64,000 nucleotides of DNA from Escarpia spicata (lineage: Eukaryota > Annelida > Polychaeta > Sabellida > Siboglinidae): positions 41,326,346 to 41,390,345 of the forward strand of contig OZ023216.1 in NCBI GenBank assembly GCA_963995525.1, read 5' to 3'. Shown here piece by piece: positions 45,627 through 56,790 of the stretch. Below the pieces are notes generated by a model, which ran no database searches, had not been told where the DNA came from, and saw nothing but the letters and a program-made list of their open reading frames with translations. The translations under genes were made by a program, and so were the position numbers. Position 1 is the first letter of the stretch; each line of letters begins with the position of its first letter.

Positions 45627-46637
45627 ATATTATTTATTATCTTTAAATCAAAGAGAATAAAATGTATTTGTTTAACGTTGAATATTTTGATGCCAAACAA
45701 ACGTCTGAGCTGATATGTCATGAACAGTCTATTTTATTTTCTATGCAGAATTACGATTTACGTTTAAAAATTCATATTATTTGTGCGCACTCTCACCCTT
45801 TGAATAGCTTGACGTCCAATTAAAACATGCTTATGTCAGGCTAAGTGAATTTACAAGGTTTGCACTTCAAACAGGGAACAAAGTGATTCAATTTGCATCT
45901 GCTCTCTATAACAAAGTTTTTCAACAATCTGTCATGCTCCGTTGGCCCCAGGGTCAAATCAATTGCAATTAAATTCCTTTTATTATCAATTTGCTGTGAA
46001 TGGATTAATCAGGCATATTCAAGAGTTGCCTTCAGAGTTGGGCAGAATTCAATTAAACACAGAGGCCAGTGAGGATTGACTCACAAATATAAAATGAACA
46101 CTGTAGTAAACTATGTTGTTTACGTGCATGCACGCGCGTATGCGTGTAAATGTGTGAATTTATTAATGTCTGCGTATAGATACTTACATAAATGCTTAAC
46201 ATCTGATCATTCTTTTCTTCCTTAGCCCTGTACCATATCCATCCATCTGTCGACAACTTTTACAATAAATCTGTTTTAGGATAGCGAAACTGTTTTGTTT
46301 CGATGTGCTTTTTAGCAGTGGTTTCTTAGTAAAAAAAAGGCTTGGCAGAAGTTCTTGTGTTATTATGCATGCTCCTGCACATGCAAGCATGCACACGCAC
46401 GCACATATACACACCCATTACGCTGAATTAGGTTGTAGCCCTTGTACAGTGTCTCTTTCGTACAGTAGGTTTCATTGTGCATGCGTGGGTGCGTGCGTGC
46501 GTGCGTGCGTGCGTGCGTGTGTGCATGCACATGCATGCAGCTCCTGTATCCATGTGTATATGTGTATGTATACATACAAATAAACACCCATCCATCCAAC
46601 ACCTGTCCACCCAAACCCATCCGTCAAGCCTACTTAC
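45627..46637. other. no gene; GTGC microsatellite at 46485-46530
   Basis: Contains a (GCGT)n/(GTGC)n microsatellite and nearby ATGCACAC phrases. Open frames here are simple-sequence effects. A donor-like TTTAT/GTAAGT on the minus strand at about 46190 has no matching exon. Confidence 0.5.
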
Positions 46638-46693
46638 TGCGTCTCCTGTCCATTAGTCTCACCACTGGTATATACAACAGCAGGTGGTGCTAC
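46638..46693 (-). CDS. possible exon of the RCC1-repeat gene
   Basis: A 56-nt minus-strand segment. The acceptor is good (TTGTTTCTCTAAATCATCACCAG, with a branch-like CTAAATC). The donor has a full GTAAGT but CA before it. The phase-0 frame reads VAPPAVVYTSGETNGQET and ends with CA. The next exon (44749) begins with G, giving a Gln codon and an in-phase join. It is a linker-like peptide with no domain. Each single piece of evidence is modest. The matching phase across three junctions is what makes it worth listing. Confidence 0.35.
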
Positions 46694-47505
46694 CTGGTGA
46701 TGATTTAGAGAAACAATGCCAGTCAAACAGCCAATGCAACCTCCATGTGGGGACAGCTTGTTAGTTTTTTTCTGTGTTTTATTGGACCCATGGAGAAGAC
46801 GAAGAGAATACACTTTTCTGCACCCAGAAAACAATATTTCTGAACAACGATACTGTCATTAGCAGCCAGTTGGTAGCATTCAGACCAAAGCATGTGCATA
46901 AACGAAAGTAATTGGAAAGTTTTGGTGCTCCACATAAACAGCTTGGCGACCCATTTTTTGTGGTCCATTAGTTAGGAGCCTCTACCACAGAGGATACAAA
47001 AGATTTTTTTGCAAAATGAGTCTGAAACATGACGGGTGAAAAACCCAAACCTAGGAGACACCCATGGAAGTAGTTTAAAAAGCAGCTGTAACACATAAAT
47101 AAACACATGACAAATTTCTCACTGTCAGTGATGCATTACTAGTTGCCAGATATTGTCAAGGGACATGCTGGTTTATGTCTTATTGGCAGAATGAGTTTTT
47201 TTGAATTCCTCATGACAGTCCAGCTGCTAGGGAATGCCTGGGAGTTGGAGGGAAGCTTCAGGAAGCGACTGGCATAGGGACATCAACACCAGCAGGCTAT
47301 CATATCAGGGAACAGGGCTAATCAGGGTGCTGGGAAACAAATAGCCAGTGCCCATCTATCACCCCTTTAGACAGGGAAAACTGGGGCAGGGACTTGGGTA
47401 ACAGGTCACCCGATGTTTGGAAGGTTAGAAGATAGGTCACTGTCAGGTGATGGATGAGGTACTGGCCTTGAGCCTATTATGGTGGCTTAATCTCTTTCTA
47501 GCTTT
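46694..47505. other. no gene seen
   Basis: No further upstream exon of the minus-strand gene was recognised. Confidence 0.45.
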
Positions 47506-47506
47506 A

Positions 47507-47509
<3 letters not shown>

Positions 47510-47566
<57 letters not shown>
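47510..47566. repeat. (GT)n microsatellite
   Basis: About 57 bp of pure GT followed by GCAAGCGCGTGCACAAGTGC. Confidence 0.95.
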
Positions 47567-47567
<1 letters not shown>

Positions 47568-47945
47568 AAGCGCGTGCACAAGTGCTTGCGGGCCCCCATG
47601 TGTGCGTGCATGCATGCAAGATGTAAGGGGAAATGTGCTAGCTAGCAATCTGAGTGGAATTTCCGAATCATCAAAATTTCATAATTTAAATCAACAACAG
47701 AGTTCAGACTTTACTACCAGTCGTTTAGATTTCCTAGTCGTAAGATTTTTCAGTTTCATGTACACATTTTTATTTATTTCTATTCTGAGGACAAAACACA
47801 CAATTGTTTCTAAAGACAGTTTTAATATAACATATATTATACAGAAAACAGAGTGAAATGAACAGGAGTTAAGGACAATCTAGACTTCATTTGGAGGATT
47901 GTGTGAGATTTCGAAAGATGGCAGAGGAATGGAGACTGAGAACAA

Positions 47946-48360
47946 AGAGAGAGAGAGAGAGAGAGGGGGGGTGGAGATGGCTGGTGGAGAGTTGAGCAGT
48001 GCAAGAGGGGTAAAGTAAAGGGGGAAGAAAAAGTATTGAGGTCAGCCTCACCCCCCACATACAGGGAAACAAGAGAAAAACAATAGTACATACATATCAT
48101 AGTATTTAGGGCGTCCAGTTGCTTCGACTAGTTTAGTTACTACATTCATTGTTACCACATGCACCTTGTTCTTTGTAGTATTTATGCCAAATAAATTCAC
48201 TCATTCATTCATCCTACATCTGTGGTTACATGTTCATAGTATCTCGTAATTCATTTTATATTAGTACACCAAATTTACATTGACATCAGTCTGGAGACAG
48301 ATGGGGGGGGGGGGGGGTAGAATGAACTGGGAGTGGTGGTGGGGGGGGGGGGGTAAAGGT
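47946..48360. repeat. GA tract and poly-G runs
   Basis: (GA)n followed by G8 at about 47948-47974, and two long G runs at about 48303-48317 and 48342-48353. The run lengths may be uncertain in the assembly. Confidence 0.85.
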
Positions 48361-48516
48361 CTCAAGGTCCAGACTTAGTCAGACTCCATCAATCAAGGTG
48401 GCAATGGCCAATCAGTGAGACATTATTCACAAGGCAATACACACTGTGTGGGCATGCTGGTGTATCGGGACTATTTCAGAACTGGGTGTGATGTATATAA
48501 ACACACACACACAATA

Positions 48517-48624
48517 CACTCACTCACTCACTCACTCACTCACTCACTCACTCACTCACTCACTCACTCACTCACTCACTCACTCACTCACTCACTCACT
48601 CACTCACTCACTCACTCACTCACT
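48517..48624. repeat. (CACT)27 microsatellite
   Basis: 108 bp of uninterrupted CACT tetramer, perfect throughout, so it is likely polymorphic and young. Confidence 0.97.
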
Positions 48625-48639
48625 TTGTACATAGAGATG

Positions 48640-48850
48640 TCCAACAACATGTATCATGATGGTCATATTCTCAGTAAGATGATGGTCATATCCACAGTAA
48701 TGTGATGGTCATACCCATAGATGGTCATAACCATACCAATGTGATGCTCATACAAACATTAATGTGATGGTCATATTAACATCAATCCGATGGTCATACC
48801 CACTGTAACATGATGGTCACAATCACACCAAGAGTAACATGAAGGCTATA
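48640..48850. repeat. degenerate minisatellite, about 24-bp unit
   Basis: GATGGTCATA recurs about nine times with CCCACAGTAATGT-type spacers. Confidence 0.8.
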
Positions 48851-49009
48851 CGATTGATCAGCAACCCCCCCCACTGATGACCTCAGTTCCCAGTTCCTGC
48901 AGGGGTCATGCACCCTGTCAGCCCCAATCACCATTGTCCTGATAAAGGGAGCAATCCCACCTGGGACTGGACAGTGGACAAGTGTAGCTGGACGCACTAA
49001 TCAGTGCAT

Positions 49010-49330
49010 GGCTGGTTGACTGACTGACTTCATTAGTGACTGACTGAGTGAGTGACTGAGTTGCTTAGTGACTTAGTGAGATGGCTAGTGAGTGACTAAA
49101 TTGAATAGTGAGTGAGTTGGTTAGTGATTGAACTAATTAGTGAGTTGATAAGTTTATTGGTTTTCTTTGTAACTGAGTGAATGAGCGAGAGAATAAGTGA
49201 ACTGGTTATTTAGTGAGAGCACATGAATGAATGAAGAATGGTTGTGAGATTGAATGCACGTTGACCGAGTGAACTGGTTACTCGAGTGACTGAGTCAGTG
49301 TGAATGAACAAGTCAATTTCTCAATGAACT
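49010..49330. repeat. GAGTGACT-rich simple sequence
   Basis: Imperfect GACTGAGTGAGTGACT-like sequence grading into AGTGAACTGGTTA phrases. It borders a SINE fragment. Confidence 0.7.
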
Positions 49331-49473
49331 GGCTAATATAGCGCAGCATCCAGTCAGTAGGACTGCTCAAAGCGCTTTACACTTTACTCCCTGGCAGGCC
49401 TGTTCAATCGAACACCATGTCTACTTCTCTCGGAAGCTTTCAGCCACGCTGCAATTAATGCACGAAGACTGTT
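49331..49473 (-). mobile_element. SINE family A, 3' part only
   Basis: Has the tail and the first body blocks (plus strand CTGCTCAAAGCGCTTTACAC, TTTACTCCCTGGCAGGCCTG and TTCAATCGAACACCATG). It stops at GCACGAAGACTGTTCAG. It is 5'-truncated with no tRNA head and sits between two related tetranucleotide-rich arrays. Confidence 0.75.
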
Positions 49474-49483
49474 CAGAGTGAAT

Positions 49484-49735
49484 ATGTTGGTAAGTGTGAG
49501 TGCATTGGTGAGTAAGTGAATGAATAAGTACACTGGCAAGTGAGTGCACTGGTGAGTGAGTGCATTGGTGAGTAAGTGAATGAATAAGTACACTGGCAAG
49601 TGAGTGCACTGGTGAGTGAGTGCACTGGTGAGTGAGTGCATTGGTGAGTGAGTGCACTGGCAAGTGAGTGCACTGGTGAGTGAGTGCACTGGTGAGTGAG
49701 TGCATTGGTGAGTAAGTGAATAGGAGTGCTGATAA
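49484..49735. repeat. minisatellite, 16-bp unit with a longer variant
   Basis: GAGTGAGTGCACTGGT repeats, interleaved with a longer GTAAGTGAATGAATAAGTAC block that occurs twice 61 bp apart. Confidence 0.9.
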
Positions 49736-49739
49736 TGAG

Positions 49740-51850
49740 TGAGTCAGCTGGAATGTTTTCACTGCCTTACAAGTCTACTGTGTAGACCCTGCAATTACCC
49801 GCCACAAAGACACCAATGTGCTGCTGCTATCAGGGTAAGAATCTGGAACAAGGAACAGACTGGTCAGTGCTGTGGGCACTTTCTCCCACCTATTGACCCC
49901 ACTGACCAGTTCATTGTATGGTCAGCAGAGGTGTCCACTGTCTGCCTCTTTAACAGATTATAGGAAAACAACCAATATATGTTCCAATTATGTGACGCAC
50001 CTGGACAATCTGTCTACCTACAGTTTATGGAAGTGTCTTTGGTATGATTAGTTACTGGAATTAATGTTGATACTTCATAATACTGTGTTGACAACAGGTA
50101 AATAAGGCGGGGATACTGGGCAAATAAATACTTTTGCAAGACAGGTTTGTTTCTCAGCTTTATTCAATACAATGAGTTATGTGGAGCAATTTAAGCCTAT
50201 ACTTTACATTGAATTTCAGACAAATTTTGTCATTTATAGTGGAGCTGTCTGGCTCTTGTGCTGTTATACTTTAAAATGAGTTTGGTGCAATGCAATCACT
50301 TATTTTACAGCACTTTTGGGTGCTTTCATAGTTTTTATACTTTCTTGTGAGCCATTAATTCCTTTATTCCATAAACCAGTTGTTCCTACACTGAATCTAT
50401 ACCTACTCTACAAATGGCATTATCAAAGTGCATTGTTCCTTAACTCTTTCTAGTAAGTTTTTATTACATTTTAAAATAATATATATTCATCTTATTATAT
50501 CCAGTCTTTTATGATATTTCATTTGTTTATCATCTTATCATTTTTATGCTTTGTTTTTACTGTCTATAATTATTGTGTGAAGTGCTTTTGAGCAGGCTTT
50601 TACGTATGAAAAGAGCGCTTTATAAGTTTGGTATATTAAACAAATAATAAATTATGGGTCAATTCTTCATACACTCTACACATGGTGTTATAGGCCAACA
50701 ATTCACATACTCTATAAACATTATACACTACCATACTAATCACATTGGGCCAACTGTTCCTGTACTCTATAAATAACATTTTGGAACTGTCATTCTTATA
50801 CTCTAAATAACATTATACTATAATCTACATATGTCAAACGAGCAAACCATTGCAGCACTGTTAACTTGTGGTTCCCCCCCCACACACCATGTCCTGGGTC
50901 CCCCATTAATGGGTTTGCCTGCCTGCAGGTAGGCAAGGGGTGCCCCCAGGGTGGAAGGGTCAATAGGGGTCACGATCCCAGAGAATAAATCTGTCCACCA
51001 CATCAACCTGTCAGTGGGGGAGTAAAATAATTGCTGTTTCCAATAAACAGCCAATGAGTGAGTTGGAATGGCACTGTCAATCAGTGGGTGTCATATATAT
51101 GACAGGGCTGTAAGACACACCTCTTTTTGATGTATCACTACATCAATAGAGTTTCCCAGGACATTACACACTGGAGGATGCCTCATTGCATGTCGATTCA
51201 GCATTTCATTCTCAGTGTGGAAGGTGAAGATGGTGGTGTTTGATCTGGGGACTATTTCACAAAGATACTTTCTGATATGGAAATTCCTTCACTTAACAGA
51301 ATCTGTTGTAAAATGTTAATTTTTGTTAAATGGATATAGACGCCTCCGTTTAAAGCTACGATTCCATATGTACAGAAACGCAAGCGGAATGGGGAATACC
51401 TCTGTAATGATGTCACTTCTGGGAATTTCCTATCCGATTCGAATCGCTACACGGAGCGATTCAATTTGCTGCAGCCGCACGACAAAACTCATCCGCCTAT
51501 GCATGTTTGGAACTACTTATGTTAATTTCCACTGGGCACTATATTCACTGTTTTGCCGCAGGCCGCATATATGTCTTTACCTTTGTCATTGCTAGAAAGC
51601 AAGGGGACATACATGGTTACCCCAAAACACATCAGCTTTAAAATCTAATCACCTGCACACTTTCAGGATTTAAATCCGGCACGTCATTTTGGAGATACTT
51701 TGTTGCCCAAAATTGCAGACAAACTTCTAAGAAACTCCTCCTTTTTGTAACACTCCTTCGAGTCGGTGACTACTGAATAAATCAAATAAAAATACCATCA
51801 TAAAAAATGTAAATCTGGAAATGTGTGAGACGTCATCTTTTATCATTGAT
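49740..51850. other. no gene; LINE/SINE-type 3' tail at about 50575-50640
   Basis: TGAAGTGCTTTTGAGCAG then AAAGAGCGCTTTATAAGTTTG at 50578-50633 is the kind of hairpin 3' tail shared by L2-like LINEs and their SINEs. The rest is AT-rich, with no exon recognised. Confidence 0.45.
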
Positions 51851-51856
51851 ATTGTA

Positions 51857-52042
51857 GAGTAGAACCCTGCTTAATGGTCACCTCAGTAATACAGCCACCT
51901 TGCAATTAAGGTAACCCCGGGACAGTCCCAAATTGTGTGTGTAACAGTAAAGTATAGGAAATGAGTCCCACTAATAGTCACCTTGCTATTCAGGTCACTT
52001 TTGTCCAGTTCCAAGAGTGACCTTAATAGGGAGGTTCCCCTG
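51857..52042 (+). mobile_element. pogo/Tc1-like MITE, copy 5
   Basis: GTAGAACCCTGCTTAATGGT at the left and GACCTTAATAGGGAGGTTCC then CCTG at the right. The family interior (AAAGTATAGGAAATGAGTCC) is well kept. TA lies just outside the left end. Confidence 0.7.
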
Positions 52043-52200
52043 AAGTAAACAAAGTTATTTCTCTGGGAGGGGTAGCACTTGCTTCATTCTAAGTGTTGTA
52101 GGTTGAAGTAGTTTCTTTAAAACATTGTATAATTGTCAAACTCAGTATATAAAGGTATGGGCATTGAGTTCATGGTGGTACATTTCCGTTATAGTAACTG

Positions 52201-52306
52201 AAATCAGAAACTTTCATTTTTCATATCCAAGATGTTTAATTTACCTGGTAGAGGCTTTCCAGGTAAATTAAACATCTTGGATATGAAAAATGAAAGTTTC
52301 TGATTT
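52201..52306. repeat. perfect 48-bp inverted repeat with 10-nt loop
   Basis: The left arm, 52201-52248, is exactly the reverse complement of the right arm, 52259-52306. The loop is TAGAGGCTTT. I checked all 48 positions by eye. The sequence outside the arms is a direct repeat (TATAGTAACTGAA at about 52190-52202 and again at about 52341-52353). A transcript from either strand would fold into a bulge-free hairpin. Confidence 0.95.
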
Positions 52307-53800
52307 GAAAACAAACTATCCTGAAGAATGTTCAGTAATCTATAGTAACTGAAGTTTTAACTGAACAATACAAAATTCTCAAAGTTGCACAAAAGTCGTT
52401 ATAATTCCAAATTTCATGGCGGGGGGGTTGGAGGTACCAAAGTTGCACACATTCATATAATTCAAACATCGATGGAGTTAGGTGTGATGTAAATAGCATC
52501 GGTTTCATCTGGCATTCCACACCAATGTTTTGATTCGAGTGGCACCTGTACATTTAACACATCTTTGTCGGACATCTCTGTGTAAGATATTAACAACTCA
52601 GTGGGCACAGTGTTTGTAGATTTCTCTGAGGAATGCCCACTGTCTAGCCCCTGGCCTGGTAAGGTTAAAAGGTGACCTAGAACACTTACACCAAGATAAC
52701 ATCACATCAGCCACAACCATCTCGGATCAAAATGACCATCTGAGATTGAACCGGAGCCTCGAAATCAACACATCTGAACCCGGGTGCAGATATCCCAGAA
52801 AGTGGGACTATTATTGCTGGACCCAGTAATGACAATAATTACCTCCCCCCTCCCCCACCGGACAGGGCTGACTGGACCCCAATCACAGTGAGAAATCTCC
52901 TGCCCCCTTGTAATTGTGACCATTCACAAAAAAGGTTTTCACAAACACACTGCGCTTATCACCCCGACCCAGTGCTTGATAGCAACCATAACATCGCCAG
53001 TGGCGCGGCTGAATGTGTGGCGAAGACTACTGCCTTTCTTTTGTAACAATCCCTTCATGACTGGGTTATCACCAAGTGGAACCACACTGCGATCCTGCCG
53101 CCATTCCGACACTCACTTAAGCAGGATCTATCAACGATTTAAATCGCATTCGCCGTTGACCTATCATCACAGTGCTTTCAAAGAGCGGTAATCAATCGCG
53201 GAGCTGGTGTTTAAGATGACCGATTCACCTCCCCATTGAGGGGACAGTGAGATATGAGTGGATATTCTCACTCAATGACCGCCTTAGAAACTGTTGATTG
53301 CACAGCACGAGTAATGTTTCATAAGGGGATTAGACCTCATCAGTTTCAGCTCCCAGTGCAGAGGAAAGATCGCATTAATCTGCCACAGATATAAAGCAGC
53401 GAATGCAAAAATTCATCACAGCACTTCTGTGAGGCGTAGAACTTAGGAGATGGCAGGCATGGCAGCTTAATGGTTCCCAGTCGCACCATCTCAGCTATGT
53501 TAGATGGAACTGTTTATGGTGACATCTTGCAACTTTTTCTGCACCGCTCAGCCTGTTTCAGCACTTACAAACTTGGTTTATTTAACACAAAACATGTATA
53601 ATAGTGTCACTGAATGTCAAGTTTTCACAGTAAAGCAGTTAAATTTAAAATATGTATATCAGGGAAATAGCCACTAGGACTGATCTGGTCAATAATGTGA
53701 GGCTACCCTTACAATTATATAATAAATATGCATTATGTATTAAAAAGGTAATTTCCTATATATCAGTCTTCTCCTTCCCCTTGAGGGGCGGGGTTAACCT
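52307..53800. other. no gene seen
   Basis: Mixed composition. A minus donor-like TTGGT/GTAAGT at about 52686 follows a short open frame without a good acceptor. Nothing is called. Confidence 0.45.
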
Positions 53801-53806
53801 CACTCA

Positions 53807-53965
53807 GTTGCTTCTTGTGCTTTGCTTGTTATTTCCCTCCATCTCTGTCTGTTGTCCGCAATGACCTTCCATTCTGGGCTGTTCACACCTGCCCTCCTAA
53901 GGTCCCTTTTCATGCTGTCGTTCCATCTCAGCTTTGGTCTTCCTCCTCTTCCTCATTAGCCACCC
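53807..53965 (-). pseudogene. C-terminal fragment of another LINE polyprotein
   Basis: The minus-strand frame reads GRPKLRWNDSMKRDLRRAGV, then NSPEWKVIADNRQRWRE and a stop. The K/R-rich 'RW.D..KRDL...W...A.DR..WR' pattern is the usual end of endonuclease/reverse-transcriptase proteins from RTE/L1-like non-LTR elements. Only this last 50-residue stretch remains. It is a different family from the LINEs at 28.1 and 55.8 kb. Confidence 0.7.
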
Positions 53966-54009
53966 TCTTCTGCTTGTCTTATACAGCTCAGGATCTAGTC
54001 CTAAAGACT

Positions 54010-54155
54010 GCTTAAACCGACGTACACTTTATTCTCCGGCAGACCTGTACAATCGAACACCATCTCGACTTCTCTGGGAAGCATTCAGGCATGCTGCAAT
54101 TAATGCGCGAAGACTATTCATGCACAAATATCCACCATTGTCTATAACCAGGTAC
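54010..54155 (-). mobile_element. SINE family A, headless copy
   Basis: Plus-strand phrases GTACACTTTATTCTCCGGCAG, AATCGAACACCATCTCGACT and GCTGCAATTAATGCGCGAAG, and then CTATAACCAGGTACTC. The tRNA head is missing. It adjoins the LINE C-terminal fragment. Confidence 0.7.
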
Positions 54156-54159
54156 TCTC

Positions 54160-55785
54160 TTTTTTTGTGGGATTAACACGTAAAATTTTCATCTAATTTT
54201 TTATCATGGTATTTTATTAGTTAAATTTTACAGGTTTAACCACATTATGGTTTGATATTTATATATATCATACATATACAAAATTGAAATAAATGTGGTA
54301 CATACCCCCTTGACCTTTTTTTATAGATTATGTCTAAACTAATTAAATAGTTCATCCAAAGATTTTGTAAAAACTAAACAACAATGTTATACAATTAGGC
54401 GCTCCTGTACATTATAGTAGATACTAAATTAGAAAGGTCTTTCACAAATTGAGTTTGGAATGAGATGAAAGACATTATCTTATTGAGAAGAGACGTTTAA
54501 TATAACATAGAAAAATACAATTAACTGAGTGACTGGAAATATAAAGGTCTATATCTGTATCTACCCAACCTTTTCAATCTTGCAAACGTTCTATGTGAAA
54601 CAATAATGTCTTTATCTGTTAAATAAACTATACGATATCAAGACACTTCCAGTCACCCGTTAATAGAATTTTTTGTATGTTATCAGATTACTCGTAAAGG
54701 TCTCATCAAAGATTTATTACAGTAATTACTAATCTCATTTCAGACTCAATTTGTAAAAAAGTAAGCTGTTCTATGATGACATACAAGCTCGTTTGTACAA
54801 TGTTTGTACAACTATACAGATTTATAGAATTTTAACAAAATTGTCGAACTACTAAATCATGAGTTAGAATTTCGCAAAATAAGAAACAACAATTGCTATT
54901 ATATACTAATGATTATGATACAAAACAAAATATTCATGTCTGCAAGTTACCTGATCAAAAGTTATTCATGATTTTAATATAAGCATCTTACTAAACTGAC
55001 CATGCTTATTACTAAAACTATCCACTCGCTAGATACTACACTACACATCTGAGCTTCAAGGAACCACATTCATGACTGGCTATAACTGGAGGATTAAGAG
55101 TAAACTCATTTAGGACTTGTAGTTTGTTTGCAGATCTGTTTCAGGTACGGACTAGAAACAGTGCTATATGTCCGTGTCCCATAATCTGTGACAGATCAGA
55201 AAGGGTCAGACCGCATGGTACATTTTGGTGTGCCGGAGTTAAGAGTGGCATGTTATTTAAAGGGTAACATTTCAGTTAGGTATTTATGTGTTAAATCATA
55301 ATTCACCTACCATTCAATCCACAATTTGCATAAAACACTTTATAATGACAACAACTCCAAAATGCATTATTAAAACAGGTAGTAAATTTTTATCGTTTCT
55401 AAAAATGCAAAAAAAACCTTTGAATTGATACTTTCACCCCTTTTTCTAAGTTTTATGTAATGTACCTGACTTTCTAATTCTTTGCAACCTGTTACATTTA
55501 CAGAAAAGGATCATAAAAGTACGTTTCTATGCACAATTATAATGATATTAGTTGAACTATTTGACTATTAACATTTGGAACAGTGATACCTGACATGAAA
55601 AACATGATTCATAATGATTAAAATGCACTTACTGTATTTGGTGTAACATAGTTACTAGAAAGGCAATATTAACAAGTTAATAGGACTAGTTTATTGTTGT
55701 CCTAGCATATGACAAGAGGATGATGTAAAACTGCACAACTCTATAAAGTAGATAAATAAAGGGGAATGTGTTATAATGGGTGATG
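54160..55785. other. no gene seen
   Basis: AT-rich, with no exon, array or clear transposon. Confidence 0.5.
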
Positions 55786-55789
55786 GGTG

Positions 55790-56790
55790 ACGAGCAACGG
55801 TTTTTGTTTGTAATACAGGACTGTTTTCTTACTCAACATGTTTTGGAACCAACCAGAGGTGGGAATGTGTTGGATTTAGTGTTCTCTTCTCAGAAGGAAT
55901 TAGTTGATAATGTTAAAATACATTAACCTTAATGAAGGACAAGACAGCAACAGAATGTTGGACCATTTTGAGAGATAAGATTGAGGGCATTATTGAAAGA
56001 TGTTCCCCTGAAAAAGCAATGGGAATGATCCAGGATGAAACATTTTTCAAAGGAGGCCATACATAAGATTGCCTACAAACAAATTATATGGAGAGTTTAC
56101 AGACACACTGGAAATATAGAAGACTACAACAACTACAAAGAGGCCCTTAACATAGACAGCTACAGCCGAAATTAGAAAATCTAAACAAACTTTTGAGCAA
56201 AAATTGACGAATTAAAAAAAAAAATTACAGCAAGAGTTTGTACACTTGTGTTAGGAGTAAACAGAAGGTTCGGGATAAAGTGGGACCACTTGAAAACAGT
56301 CCAGGAAACGTAATATCTGATGGGTTTCAGATGGTCTGCAGAGGCCCTGAATGAGTATTTCAGCTCAGCACAGAAGATATCAGTTCAATGCGAGTAATAG
56401 TTACTAAATTTGAAGGGGATGATCAGTTCATTTAGGGCAGTTGTTTGTTATTCCTGAAATGATATCAAGGAAAATTATGACGATGAAAGAAAACAAATCA
56501 CCTGGAGTTGACAGGATACCACCAAAGCTGCTTAAGGAAATTTTAGACCAATTCAGTACACCACTTGCTATATTCTTTAGTTTGTCACTTAAAGAAGGAA
56601 TCATTCCGTTAGAATGGAAAGAAGCAAATAGTATGCCATTATTTAAAAAGGGATCGAGGAGCAAGATAGCGAATTACATACCAGTTAGTTTAACATCAGT
56701 TTTATGCAAAAAACTAGAAACACTTATAACAGACCACCTGGTGGAATTTCTTGTAAAACACAAATTCATAAATGAATGTCTACATGGGTT
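55790..56790 (+). mobile_element. LINE (same family as 28.1 kb), 5' half of split copy
   Basis: Begins with the end of the endonuclease domain (DCFLTQHVLEPTRG, then NVLDLVFSSQKELVDNV), with frameshifts in the linker. It runs into the reverse transcriptase: KENKSPGVDRIPPKLLKE, IIPLEWKEANSMPLFKKGSR and NYIPVSLTSVLCKKLETLI. Homology stops abruptly in the HGF block at 56790 and resumes at 57803. Many stops and frameshifts, so it is older than the 28-kb copy. Confidence 0.85.

Noticed and set aside
52660..52740. Short minus frame (MVVADVMLSW) ending in GTAAGT
   Set aside because: A stop lies just upstream and there is no convincing acceptor. Not enough to call a first exon.
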